Of a stretch of DNA of 64,000 nt, positions 8,345 to 17,425 are shown piece by piece. The position numbers and the translations under genes were made by a program. Where the stretch lies: NCBI RefSeq assembly GCF_003217775.1, contig NZ_QJVJ01000001.1:310001-374000 (forward strand). The letters run 5' to 3'. Numbering within the stretch: position 1 is the stretch's first letter; each line of letters opens with the position of its first letter. The notes beneath the pieces were generated by a model that was not told the origin of the DNA, made no database searches, and was given only the letters and a program-made list of their open reading frames with translations. The stretch is from Paenibacillus flagellatus (GTDB lineage: Bacteria; Bacillota; Bacilli; Paenibacillales; NBRC-103111).

Positions 8345-8588
8345 CGCGATTCCCCCTGCCTTGATTCGATTGCCGGAAAGTAGGATGACTCCTATATTAT
8401 ACGTCCAATCGCACGCCGTAACCACGATTCGGGCTGCGGCGCGGACGAGGAAAGCGGCAAGATTCATAGATCCGACAACTTTGGAGCGCTTCCGCAAGTT
8501 CCTTATAACGAATTTGCCCCTGTGCGGATCGGTATTGCCGGGATACAATGAGCTTGCACGCATACGAACGTACGAGAAGAGGGGTACT

Positions 8589-9416
8589 ATGGAAGCCCGA
8601 AACCGAAACGATGCCGGCACTCATGCCAACGATCCGCATGCCTCCGTTGTCACCATACTAAGAGCGGCCGGATGCGTATTCGCCGAGGAGGAGGCCCGCC
8701 TGCTCGTCGCCGCGGCGCGCTCCCCGGACGAGCTGGCCGCCATGGCGGACCGGCGGGCGGCCGGCTTTCCGCTCGAGCACGTCATCGGCTGGGCGGAGTT
8801 TTGCGGGCTGCGGATCGCGGTGGATCCGGGCGTCTTCGTCCCCCGCCGCCGCTCCGAGTTTCTCGCCCGACAGGCGATCGCTCTCGCCCGGCCGGGGACG
8901 GTCGCCGTCGATTTATGCTGCGGCTCGGGCGCGTTGGGGGCCGCTCTGGCCGCCGCCGTGCGACCGATCGAGCTGCACGCCGCCGACGTCGACCCGGCCG
9001 CGGTACAGTGCGCCCGGCGCAACGTCGCCCCCTACGGAGGGCGCGTATACGAAGGCGACCTGTACGAGCCGCTGCCCGCCGCCCTGCGGGGCCGCGTCGG
9101 CATCGTGATCGCGAACGCGCCCTACGTGCCGTCGGAGGCGATCGCCCTGATGCCGCCGGAGGCCCGCCTGCATGAAGCGCTCGTCGCGCTGGACGGAGGA
9201 ACGGACGGGCTGGACGTCCAGCGGCGGGTCGCGGCCGAGGCGCCCCGTTGGCTCGCGGAGGGCGGCCATCTGCTCGTCGAGACCGGCGAGCGGCAGGCGC
9301 CGCAAACCGCCGATCTTTTCGCCCGGTGCGGACTGCTCCCCCGGGTGGCCCGTTCCGACGACTGGGACGCCACGGTCGTCATCGGCACGCTCCGGAAGGC
9401 GCAGGAATCCGGCTGA
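8589..9416 (+). CDS. PrmC-related N5-glutamine-type methyltransferase, substrate unknown
   Basis: 275 residues, class I SAM-dependent methylase. VAVDLCCGSGALGAALA near residues 103-119 is the SAM-binding motif I, and HAADVDPAAVQCARRN follows. Motif IV, which in true PrmC/HemK is NPPY, reads NAPYVPSEAI here near residue 181. NAPY is characteristic of a PrmC-related subgroup of unknown substrate (from memory of that family) rather than the release-factor methylase. The N-terminal helical domain (ILRAAGCVFAEEEARLLV) and PLEHVIGWAEF linker are PrmC-like. Start chosen at ATG 8589 behind GAGGGG. It stands alone and precedes an independently promoted AraC gene. Confidence 0.8.
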   Translation: MEARNRNDAGTHANDPHASVVTILRAAGCVFAEEEARLLVAAARSPDELAAMADRRAAGFPLEHVIGWAEFCGLRIAVDPGVFVPRRRSEFLARQAIALARPGTVAVDLCCGSGALGAALAAAVRPIELHAADVDPAAVQCARRNVAPYGGRVYEGDLYEPLPAALRGRVGIVIANAPYVPSEAIALMPPEARLHEALVALDGGTDGLDVQRRVAAEAPRWLAEGGHLLVETGERQAPQTADLFARCGLLPRVARSDDWDATVVIGTLRKAQESG

Positions 9417-9439
9417 CCGACGCGACGCGGCCCGCCTCC

Positions 9440-9468
9440 CGTTGCGCGCGTCCCGCCTTCCCCTTACA
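9440..9468 (+). promoter_or_regulatory. Promoter of the AraC-family regulator gene
   Basis: TTGCGC (9440-9445) and TACAAT (9463-9468) with a 17-bp spacer, about 50 bp upstream of the GTG start codon. Confidence 0.5.
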
Positions 9469-9517
9469 ATGAAAGAAAACGATTGTCGTACGGAACTCGA
9501 GGGAGGAGGGCGAGCCG

Positions 9518-10363
9518 GTGCAATGCGAAGTGCTCACGGCCGGTTATTCGTACCATACGAAGCCGTTTCGAACCGAAGCCTATCCCGGGCTAGACCATTA
9601 CTTAATCCGCTTCCAATCGGAGGGGCGCTCCCGGGCGCTCGTCGACGGCGCCTTCGCAATTGTCGAGCCGGGCGATTTGCTGCTGTACGAGCCCGGGCAG
9701 CCGTACGAGCTGCGCGTCGACGCCGAGCGGCAGCCGTCGGGCGAGACGGCCGTGGCCAGCGGGGACTACTACTTTTTTTGCCGGGGCGAATGGCTGGAGC
9801 GATGGTGGAACGAACGCCGCCGGCCGACGAAAACGAACGTGCCGCTGCACGACACCCTGCTGGCGATTTGCCGGCAAATCGTGCTGGAGCATCAGCGCGG
9901 CCGAGGCACGTACAAGCATATCGTCGACTATTACATGCGCATCCTTTGCATGACGATGGACCGCGAAATGACCGAGCACGCCGCGGGCGCCGACGGCGCC
10001 AAGTCGTTCCTCGCCCAGCGGATGCGCAATTTCGTGGAGGAGCATGCGCTGGAGTCGTTCAAGCTGGAGGACGTGGCGCGCTGCGCCGGGCTGAGCCCGT
10101 CCCGCGCCGTCCATCTGTTCAAGGCGTGCTTCGGCCAGTCGATCATGCAGTACGCGCTGCATATCCGGCTCTCCATCGCGCGGGAGCGGATGCTGTACAG
10201 TCCGATGACGCTCGAGCAAATCGCCGAGCTGTCCGGCTTCAGCAGCTACTCGTACTTCCACCGGATATTCCGGGCGCACTACGGCGTTTCCCCGAAGCGG
10301 TACCAGCTTGGCCAACGGCGGCAGACGCCGGCGGAGGAGGACGGCGGTCCGGGGCGGGAATAG
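9518..10363 (+). CDS. AraC family transcriptional regulator
   Basis: 281 residues. An N-terminal cupin-like sensing domain (residues 1-130, with VDGAFAIVEPGDLLLYEPGQPYEL) is followed by a classic AraC double helix-turn-helix: LEDVARCAGLSPSRAVHLFK around 186-205 and LEQIAELSGFSSYSYFHRIF around 233-252, ending in HYGVSPKRYQ. The start is GTG at 9518 behind a long GGGAGGAGGG. Such proteins usually control sugar-use genes in this lineage; it converges on the sugar isomerase gene at 10493 and lies close to the DUF4091/heparinase group, which are candidate targets (inference). Confidence 0.9.
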   Translation: MQCEVLTAGYSYHTKPFRTEAYPGLDHYLIRFQSEGRSRALVDGAFAIVEPGDLLLYEPGQPYELRVDAERQPSGETAVASGDYYFFCRGEWLERWWNERRRPTKTNVPLHDTLLAICRQIVLEHQRGRGTYKHIVDYYMRILCMTMDREMTEHAAGADGAKSFLAQRMRNFVEEHALESFKLEDVARCAGLSPSRAVHLFKACFGQSIMQYALHIRLSIARERMLYSPMTLEQIAELSGFSSYSYFHRIFRAHYGVSPKRYQLGQRRQTPAEEDGGPGRE

Positions 10364-10449
10364 GCGCGGGCTCGGCGAATCGCGATCGGCACCGCCTATC
10401 GGGCGTCCGCGATCGGACGTTGCGCCCCCCGGAGGGCCGCCGTGCCTTC

Positions 10450-10487
10450 AACAAAAAGAAGAGTCCGCGCGGACTCTTCTTTTTGTT
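10450..10487. terminator. Perfect bidirectional terminator between convergent genes
   Basis: A 36-bp palindrome: AACAAAAAGAAGAGTCCGC followed directly by its reverse complement. A-rich and T-rich tails on both sides allow termination of the AraC gene and of the convergent isomerase gene. Confidence 0.9.
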
Positions 10488-10492
10488 GCCCC

Positions 10493-11260
10493 TTAAGCCA
10501 AGCCGTTTTCTTTCATCCACCGCATGCTGTTCGCCATCGCCTCGAACGGCGGGTTTTGCGTGAAATCCTGTTCGTAGATGAGCCATTCCGCTCCGGCCTG
10601 CGTCGCCGCTTCGGCGATGGCCGGCAGGTTGACGTCGCCCGTGCCGAGCTCGACCGTCAACGGCTTGCCGTCCTCGGTCCGGCGCACGTCCTTGAAGTGA
10701 ACGAGCGGCAGCCGCCCCTTGTACTTCGCGATGTACTCGACCGGATCGTAGCCGGCGAAATAAACCCAGCACGCGTCCAGCTCGACCTTGAGCGCATCCG
10801 CCGGAACCGCTCCGAACATGGCGTCCAGCGCCGTCTCTCCGTCCACCTTCTCCTCCAGCTCGAACGCGTGGTTATGGTAGCCGAATGCGATGCCCTGCTC
10901 GGCGCATTTCCGGCCGATCGACTCCAGCTCCCGGAACGTGCTCCGCCACGTCTCCGCGTCTTTGCGGTATTCGTCGCCCAAGTACGGGCACACGATGTAC
11001 GAGCTGCCGATCGCTTTGTTGAAAGCGATCTCTTCGTCCAGCGCCTCCTTCAGCCGCGCAATGCCGACATGGCTGCCGATCGCCCGCAGTCCGAGCTCGT
11101 CGAGCAGCTCCTTCAGCTTGCCCGCCTCCAAGCCGCCGTATCCGGCGAACTCCACGCCGGCGAACCCTTCCGCCGCTACCCGGCGAAGCGCGCCGACGAA
11201 ATCTTTCGACGTCTCGTCGCGAAGCGTATACAACTGGATCCCGACTTTCCAGGAACTCAT
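10493..11260 (-). CDS. Sugar phosphate isomerase/epimerase (xylose isomerase-like TIM barrel)
   Basis: 255 residues, AP endonuclease family 2 TIM-barrel fold. N-terminus WKVGIQLYTLRDETSKDFVGAL, the LRAIGSHVGI strand, FGYHNHAFELE near 125, LDACWVYFAGYDPVEYI and LVHFKDVR near 200 carry the metal-binding Glu/Asp/His residues expected of IolE/xylose isomerase-like enzymes. The substrate is not predictable. The start is ATG 11260 or the adjacent GTG 11263, both behind GGGGTGATC. It is clearly paralogous to the gene at 19825 (both begin QLYTLRD), so the organism uses at least two such enzymes, probably for keto-sugars or inositols released from plant glycans. Confidence 0.85.
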   Translation of the reverse strand: MSSWKVGIQLYTLRDETSKDFVGALRRVAAEGFAGVEFAGYGGLEAGKLKELLDELGLRAIGSHVGIARLKEALDEEIAFNKAIGSSYIVCPYLGDEYRKDAETWRSTFRELESIGRKCAEQGIAFGYHNHAFELEEKVDGETALDAMFGAVPADALKVELDACWVYFAGYDPVEYIAKYKGRLPLVHFKDVRRTEDGKPLTVELGTGDVNLPAIAEAATQAGAEWLIYEQDFTQNPPFEAMANSMRWMKENGLA

Positions 11261-11365
11261 CACCGATCACCCCATCGTAAATTTTGCTCGACTCCATCTA
11301 ATCATAAACGGGTAAGCGGTGTACATGCCGAATTCGGGAAAAAGCTGGCGAATCTGGCTATAATG

Positions 11366-11414
11366 CAAAACGGCCCCTCTCCGATGCGCATGCATCGGAA
11401 ATAGGGCCGTTCCC
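11366..11414 (-). terminator. Stem-loop after the DUF4091 gene
   Basis: Two nested stems, AACGGCCC with GGGCCGTT and TCCGATGC with GCATCGGA, form a long hairpin 35 bp beyond the stop codon; the minus strand continues with TTTTGCATT. Confidence 0.65.
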
Positions 11415-11445
11415 GTCGTCTCCGGCCGGAGAGCGACGGTCCCGC

Positions 11446-13107
11446 TTACGCCGAATGACGGCGAATCGCTTCGTTGATCCGCTCGCGGCAGGCGAGCAGC
11501 CAAGCGGCGTCGCGCGGGTAGACGTCGAACGTAATCGGCGCGTCGGCGCCCTGCTCCATCAGCGCGATCGTCTCGTCGCGCCCGATAAGCGATTCGAGCA
11601 GCTCGAGCGCGCGCAAATCCTGAAGCGCCTCGCGGAACACCTCGAACCGGAGCGACTCGACGGGCGCGCCGTCCTCGCCGGGGTAGACGACGAACGGGTC
11701 GCCGGCCGGAAAGGCGAAGTTGGCGTCGGTGTTCCGGTACGGATCGATCGGGAAGCGCGAATATTGCGCGTACCAGAAGTTGTAGCCCCAATGGAGGAAG
11801 CCCGCGATCCGGAACTTGTACAGCTGGAGGCCGAGCACCCGGTTGCGCGCCGAAGGCATGCTGATGAACCGGTTGGCGACTTTTTGGTACTGCGAGCAGC
11901 AGTAATACGTCCACAGTCCCGGAATGTCGTTCTCGAGAAACGGCTCGATATGGTTGCTCGCCGGAATCGGCGTCGGCACGAGCCCGCGCTCGTAAAACGC
12001 ATAGTCGGACAGCGCGTCGATCGAAGGGAACTCGCCGACGAACCGCTTCAGCCAGCTGCTGGCGCTCTCGTACCACGGCAAATGGTCCAAATGCGGCTCG
12101 TCGGAGACGTGGAAGTATACCCGTTTCTCCAGCCCGTGCCGCTTGAGGAAATCGACGAGCGCCGGCAAAAATTGCGCCAAAAACCCTTTGTACTCGTCAC
12201 CGGTGGCGTCGGTATCCCATCCGAAAATGCGCTTCGTCTCCCCGTCAACGGAGGCGACGATTTTGGGCGCATGCTTGGCGCCCCATTGGGTGAACAAGTG
12301 CGACAGCTCGTAATAGCGGATGCCGTTCCGGTCGCCCATGTCGACCCACCGCTTCAGCCGGTCGAAGCCGAACCGATAGCTTTCGCCGGACTTCTCGACG
12401 TCGACGAGCTGCACCGTGGGCCGTTCGCCGCCGACCTGCGTATCGAGCGGCGGGGTGAACAGCGGCGTCAGCAGCATGTTGATGCCGTGCTCGACGGCCG
12501 TCTTCACGAACCGCTCGACGATTTCCCAATGCCGCTCGCTGAATACGTCGACCCCGTAGTAGGTGGCGAGACAATCGGTATGAAACCATTCCGTGTGAAT
12601 CAGCTTCTGCTCCGGCAGGACGGCGGGCAGCACGTCCAGCTCGAACGTTTCGCGGGCGAGCTCCACGCCCTCGTTCGATTCGATCACGATCGCGATCGGA
12701 TACGTGCCGGGCTTCACGTCGCCGGACAAGTCGACCGTCACCCAGATCGACCGCCATTGGCCGGGGAAGCCCGTCAGTCCTTCCGACGGCTTGACCGGGA
12801 ACAACGGATCGGGATACAAGCCAGGTGTTGAACGGAGCACGTTGTCGTCATGGTCGGCATAAACCGGCATTTCGGCCGGAACGAGTCCGACGGCGCGCAG
12901 CGTCACGCGCGAAGCGAGCTCCGATTCGGCGCGGGCACGCATATGCTTGATCAGCTTCGGCGCCCGGTACGCCACTTGATACGAAAACGTCTCGCGCTGC
13001 AGCGCTGAGGCCCGTCGAATGGGAGCGGCCTGCAGCTCCTCGTCGGCAAACACTTTCTCGAGCGAGCTTAACGTACGTGTAACCAAGGACAGTTCGGCGG
13101 TTGACAA
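11446..13107 (-). CDS. DUF4091 domain protein (glycoside hydrolase-like)
   Basis: 553 residues with no signal peptide, so probably cytoplasmic. The C-terminal part contains LQLYKFRIAGFLHWGYNFWY and PAGDPFVVYPGEDGAPVESLRFEVFREALQDLRAL, which are the signature of DUF4091; the centre (HVSDEPHLDHLPWYE) resembles the TIM-barrel catalytic face of glycoside hydrolases with acidic residues. N-terminal beta-rich region (IWVTVDLSGDVKPGTYPI) looks like a galactose-binding-type domain. The start is TTG at 13107, exactly spaced behind AAGGAGGAG; the upstream extension of the ORF lacks a ribosome site. Next to the large heparinase-like enzyme and a sugar isomerase, it likely takes part in glycan degradation; reaction unknown. 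Confidence 0.8.
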   Translation of the reverse strand: MSTAELSLVTRTLSSLEKVFADEELQAAPIRRASALQRETFSYQVAYRAPKLIKHMRARAESELASRVTLRAVGLVPAEMPVYADHDDNVLRSTPGLYPDPLFPVKPSEGLTGFPGQWRSIWVTVDLSGDVKPGTYPIAIVIESNEGVELARETFELDVLPAVLPEQKLIHTEWFHTDCLATYYGVDVFSERHWEIVERFVKTAVEHGINMLLTPLFTPPLDTQVGGERPTVQLVDVEKSGESYRFGFDRLKRWVDMGDRNGIRYYELSHLFTQWGAKHAPKIVASVDGETKRIFGWDTDATGDEYKGFLAQFLPALVDFLKRHGLEKRVYFHVSDEPHLDHLPWYESASSWLKRFVGEFPSIDALSDYAFYERGLVPTPIPASNHIEPFLENDIPGLWTYYCCSQYQKVANRFISMPSARNRVLGLQLYKFRIAGFLHWGYNFWYAQYSRFPIDPYRNTDANFAFPAGDPFVVYPGEDGAPVESLRFEVFREALQDLRALELLESLIGRDETIALMEQGADAPITFDVYPRDAAWLLACRERINEAIRRHSA

Positions 13108-13299
13108 GAGGGCTCCTCCTTCGAATCGGTACAGGATGAAAATGAAATGAAACAAAATGAAACGAAAAGATCGAAATCACACACAACCATCATAGCACAG
13201 CGGCGCCCGCCCCGCCAGACGGTCATGGCGTAAAATCGTCGCCGGCCGCCCGATCGCCGCCATGTGGTGCCGTATCGGAAACGAATGCCCTCTCGCCAT

Positions 13300-13340
13300 C
13301 CCAAAAAAGGGGACGCCCGGTTTCGCCAGGCATCCCCGTC
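13300..13340 (-). terminator. Terminator of the heparinase-like gene
   Basis: GGGGACGCCCGG and CCAGGCATCCCC pair around TTTCG; on the minus strand the stem is followed by six T. It lies about 30 bp downstream of the stop codon at 13367. Confidence 0.85.
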
Positions 13341-13366
13341 CTTCCCGTTAAGCCGCCGCTTCGCGG

Positions 13367-16300
13367 TCAGCGCCCGTCGACGTTCGCGATGCGGAACGCG
13401 TGGGCGCCGTTCCAGCCCAGGAACGGATACGACGTCATACGGGAGCTGCCGTCCGCCGCGATGTCCCAGCCCGGATCCGTCCGGTCCAGCACGATCAGGG
13501 TGCGTCCGCCCTCCCGGCGAATTTCCTCCACCGCGTAGCCGCGGGTCCGCCCGTCCGGATGCGTCACGACGACGTTACGCCCGGCGGCCTCCGGCGACAC
13601 CTGCGCCTCGGTGACGAGCGCGTCGACCGGATCGCCCTCCAGCTTCCGCAGCACGTCGGTCACGATGCCGACGGCGGCCCCTTCCCCCGTCACCGCTTTG
13701 TCCCCTTTGCGCAGCAGCGTGCCGTCGGCCAGCACCATCTTCGTGACCTTACCGTTCTCGAGGCGAATCCATCCGTGCTTGCCGGTCAGCTCGATATCGC
13801 CGACTCTCATCGTATGCTCCGCATCGGACGCGCTCAGCACGATATCGGTCGTCGACCCGTAGCGGATGCGAAGCGCCGTATCGCCGGGCTCCGCTTGATC
13901 GGGGACCAGCTTCTCGACCGACTCGATTTTCGCGCCCCCCGACCCGACGTACGGTTCCATGACATGAACGAACGTGCTGTTCAGATCGGTGCCGCTGCGG
14001 CGGACGACGAGCTTCGGCATCCAATACTTGACCGCCTCCGTATTGATGTCCTTGGACGTGCCCGACAGCCTCGTCGCGCGAAGCGACGGCGCTTTGCCGA
14101 TGAACAGCTCCTCGTCCCCTCCGTCCGTCAGTCCGAAAATGTTCAGCTTCGCCTTCTCCGCCCCGTTCTCGTACGTGTCGAGCGTAACGGTGTAGCGGCC
14201 GTCGGGAATCGGCGCCCGTTTCACGTCCTGCACGTACAGATAGCCGTAATAGTGCCCTTCGGCGGAGCCGGTGTCGTTCTCCGATTCGGGCATCGTCACC
14301 GCCGTCCCTTCCGGGAGCAAATACGGCCCGTACGGCTCCGTCGGCAGGTCGGTCCGGAACGCGCCGTCCCGGTTCGCGTCCCCTCCCAGCGTATATTCGT
14401 GCCGGCCCCCCCCGGACACCCGGAACACATCGACGACGTAGCCGTCTCCCGACCCGGCCGCCGCATCCCCGAAGCCGACGAGCCAAGACTCGCGGCTGTA
14501 TTCGTCCGTCACCGGATAAGCGCTCTCCTGCCGCGCCTTTACGATCCGTACGCCGCTGTCCGCCGCGACGAACGAGTCGATATTGCCGCCGTGCTTGGCA
14601 TCCTCGTTCAGCCTCATATCTTGTCCGTCGACGACGACCGTATTGTGGGCGAGCGTCGAGTTCGTCCATTTCCGGAAAAACGTATGCGTATACCCGATGT
14701 CCGGCATCAGCTCCTGCCCTTTCGCGAACAGCGTCATATTGAGCGGGTCGAGATGGTTGTGACCGTATTTCGGCACGAAGTTGAGATACATCTGCTGCTG
14801 CGTTGGGCCGGCACCGAGCGTCAGCCGGGAAATGCCCGCCCCCGGAAGCAGGTAGGAGCCGAGATCGGTGCGCGGCTGCGCCGTCTTCTCGTTCGCCCAA
14901 GTATCCTGTACGGGAACGTAGCTGCCGTTCGGGTAAGCGACGACGTGCTGCATCTGCTGGGCGTTGCCAAGCGCCGGATACGTGCCCGCCATGTCGAGAT
15001 TGTCGATCCGCAGCCCGTTGCGCGCCGACGCGTAGCCCGCCGGGTCGGTCCACCCTTTCGCCTCGTTCATGCTTTGCAGAAGCCCGTTCGTCGATTGGTT
15101 ATGGTATGACAGCGTCACTTCTTTCCAGAAGCCGTCGGATAGGAAGTTGTTGGCGGCGAAATCCTGCATGAGCTCCACCGCCTCGTGCATGTAGGACGGC
15201 TGCCCGGACGCCTTCGCCATCCGGACCAGGCCTAGCCACGTCGTATACTCCATGTTATGGTTCAGGACGGGAAACGAGCGTACGAAATCGAACGACGGCT
15301 TGAACATCGAGTCGACGATTTTACGCTCCACGTCGAAGCCGAGCTCTTCGCTCAGCAGCTCGAACGCGTTCGTGTGGCGTACGTCCCGGTACGCGTTGAT
15401 CAAGTAGCTCATGTTCGTCATCTCGCCGGTATACCACCGATACCAGACTCCGCCCCAATAATGGTACGGCGGACCGCTCACGACCGGGTAATTCGTCCAG
15501 TAATAGTCGTTGGTCGGCAAATACCCGGCATACGCATCGGCCCAACGGTTGAGCAGCCGGGCGGCGCCGAGCGGGTCGGTCGCCGCCAGCTTGGCCGTTT
15601 CGCGCAGCGCGTAATCTTTTTGGAAATACCAGACGTGAGCCGTAAAAAAGTACCGTTTGCCTTCGGCATCCTCGTAGTAGGGGTACTCCACCGTTTCCCC
15701 CAGCCGGTTCGTCGCGGTCAGCTTCCGGGTTTCCGGGTACGCTTCGTTCGGATAAACGGTGCCGGTCGTCTTAGACACGATATGCCCGGGATCCGATGCG
15801 CTCCAGTTGTAGAGCTGGTAAGGCCGCAAGTCCGGATTTTCGGGCAATCCGGTAAAAATAAAGCCCGTCTTGTCGGGGATGAGGCCGATCAAGCTTTGCA
15901 CCTGGGCCGACGCCGGCTTGCGCTCCACCCGCGTTTTCGGCCCCGGTTCGGCCGGAATCGGGTCGAGCGCCGTTCCCGACTCGATCAACGCTTCGCGGTC
16001 GAAGCCGAGCTCGAAATAATGGTACGGTCCGCCCGCTTGACGGAAGCCGACGACGAGCCGGTACCAGCCTTTCGCAAGCGGCTTCGGATGCCGGAACGCG
16101 AGGTGCGTCTCGCCGGCCCGTCGCTCGATGGCCGGATCGTCCAGCTTCGTCGTCAAGCCGTCCGGCGATATCCAGTATAGGCCGATTTCCGTTCCTTCCC
16201 GGATCGCATTCGCCTCCATCACCAGCTCCTTCGACAGGAAGTCGCGGTACGTCAGCCTCCAGTCGCGGATCGGCCAAACTTCCGAGCGGCTGCCCGGCTT

Positions 16301-17089
16301 ATCCGGCAGTGCCGGCGGACGCGAGAAGTAGAGCGGCGCGAGGCGCGATTGGTTGAGCGCGTGCGCGACGAGATTGATCGTGTCGCCGCCCTGGTCGACG
16401 ATATACGTTTGGCGGATCGGCGCCCAAGAGCTGAACGGCTTCGAGTTGACGCCGTAGTAGCGGACGACGTTCATGCTCCACGCGTCCCCCTCGTTGATCC
16501 GCTCCACGCCGAGCGATGCGAGCGGAACGGCCGCTTCCAGCCTCCAGGAAACGCCGCCTTGGCCGCGGACGAGCTCCACCTCCGCTTGCTCCAGCTCCTT
16601 CGTCCCCGCTCCCCAGTCCGTCTTGATCGGCCGACCGCCCTGGGCAAGCGGCACAAGGAGCCGGTAAACGTCGGGGCTCGGGCCGGGCGACAGCAGCAGC
16701 TCGACCGTTTCCGTTTCCGGGGCGGTCCCCGAAAGATCGTTATGTCCCTCCATTCCGATGTACAAATGGCCTTCGTCGTAAAGCACATACAGGTCGGTGT
16801 CCGCTTCGGCCGGACGATTGTCGTACATCGTGACGAAGCCGTCGGCGTGAAACGCGGTCCGCCAAACCGGCTCGTCCAGCTTCCCGTCCGTTACGGGCGC
16901 TTGAGCCGTTCGGGGCGCTACCGCCCACCGGTCCGCGTAAGCGGCGATGTCGGCGGCGTTCCGGTTCCCGGAGCCGCTTCCGCCGTCTCCGGCGCCTCCC
17001 GGGTCCCGAGCGGCCTCCGCACCCGTCGCCGCGAACAGCGATCCGACCAGCGCACATGCACATGCAGCAGCGATGCAGCGTCTAATCAA
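13367..17089 (-). CDS. Secreted CBM9 / heparinase II/III-like polysaccharide lyase
   Basis: 1240 residues. A Sec signal peptide (IRRCIAAACACALVGSLFAATGAEAA) is followed at about 45-215 by a CBM9/DOMON-like carbohydrate-binding domain (VTDGKLDEPVWRTA, LYVLYDEGHLYIGME). Residues 430-720 look like the (alpha/alpha) toroid of alginate/heparin lyases. YGHNHLDPLNMTLFAKGQE near 785-803 and TLAHNTVVVDGQD near 825 match the heparinase II/III C-terminal domain with the metal/catalytic His residues. It should cleave a uronic acid-containing polysaccharide outside the cell; the family suggests lyase chemistry but not the substrate. The TTG start has GGAGGTGGG 9 nt upstream. A neighbouring DUF4091 protein supports a catabolic locus. 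Confidence 0.82.
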   Translation of the reverse strand: MIRRCIAAACACALVGSLFAATGAEAARDPGGAGDGGSGSGNRNAADIAAYADRWAVAPRTAQAPVTDGKLDEPVWRTAFHADGFVTMYDNRPAEADTDLYVLYDEGHLYIGMEGHNDLSGTAPETETVELLLSPGPSPDVYRLLVPLAQGGRPIKTDWGAGTKELEQAEVELVRGQGGVSWRLEAAVPLASLGVERINEGDAWSMNVVRYYGVNSKPFSSWAPIRQTYIVDQGGDTINLVAHALNQSRLAPLYFSRPPALPDKPGSRSEVWPIRDWRLTYRDFLSKELVMEANAIREGTEIGLYWISPDGLTTKLDDPAIERRAGETHLAFRHPKPLAKGWYRLVVGFRQAGGPYHYFELGFDREALIESGTALDPIPAEPGPKTRVERKPASAQVQSLIGLIPDKTGFIFTGLPENPDLRPYQLYNWSASDPGHIVSKTTGTVYPNEAYPETRKLTATNRLGETVEYPYYEDAEGKRYFFTAHVWYFQKDYALRETAKLAATDPLGAARLLNRWADAYAGYLPTNDYYWTNYPVVSGPPYHYWGGVWYRWYTGEMTNMSYLINAYRDVRHTNAFELLSEELGFDVERKIVDSMFKPSFDFVRSFPVLNHNMEYTTWLGLVRMAKASGQPSYMHEAVELMQDFAANNFLSDGFWKEVTLSYHNQSTNGLLQSMNEAKGWTDPAGYASARNGLRIDNLDMAGTYPALGNAQQMQHVVAYPNGSYVPVQDTWANEKTAQPRTDLGSYLLPGAGISRLTLGAGPTQQQMYLNFVPKYGHNHLDPLNMTLFAKGQELMPDIGYTHTFFRKWTNSTLAHNTVVVDGQDMRLNEDAKHGGNIDSFVAADSGVRIVKARQESAYPVTDEYSRESWLVGFGDAAAGSGDGYVVDVFRVSGGGRHEYTLGGDANRDGAFRTDLPTEPYGPYLLPEGTAVTMPESENDTGSAEGHYYGYLYVQDVKRAPIPDGRYTVTLDTYENGAEKAKLNIFGLTDGGDEELFIGKAPSLRATRLSGTSKDINTEAVKYWMPKLVVRRSGTDLNSTFVHVMEPYVGSGGAKIESVEKLVPDQAEPGDTALRIRYGSTTDIVLSASDAEHTMRVGDIELTGKHGWIRLENGKVTKMVLADGTLLRKGDKAVTGEGAAVGIVTDVLRKLEGDPVDALVTEAQVSPEAAGRNVVVTHPDGRTRGYAVEEIRREGGRTLIVLDRTDPGWDIAADGSSRMTSYPFLGWNGAHAFRIANVDGR

Positions 17090-17282
17090 TGTGTCCCACC
17101 TCCACCGTTTACGGATCGCGGGCTCGTTGTGAAAGGGGTTTCATTTTGTCGTGCGGCTTTGCCCGCGTCCTTGCTTTTATTAAAACATGTCCCGAACTTG
17201 TATTACAATAACATTTCTTGCGAAAGCGGCAATTGCAAATCCCGCTGGATGAGGCGCCGCTTGGTTTAGGGGGCGCGATCCG

Positions 17283-17399
17283 TGCTCGGTGACCGGTGTT
17301 CGGTGTTCGGTGTTCGGTGTTCGGTGTTCGGTGTTCGGTGTTCGGTGTTCGGTGTTCGGTGTTCGGTGCTCGGTGTTCGGTGCTCCGTGCTTGGTGCTC
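17283..17399. repeat. Heptanucleotide minisatellite (TGTTCGG)n
   Basis: Ten perfect TGTTCGG units run from 17297 to 17366; together with imperfect units on both sides (TGCTCGG, TGACCGG, TGCTCCG, TGCTTGG) the array spans about 16 copies in 117 bp. All three frames of both strands are open through it, because a 7-bp unit cycles through frames, which produces spurious ORFs. Copy number is likely to vary by slippage. Confidence 0.95.
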
Positions 17400-17425
17400 A
17401 AACTTGAATACCCTCTCCACTCGCA

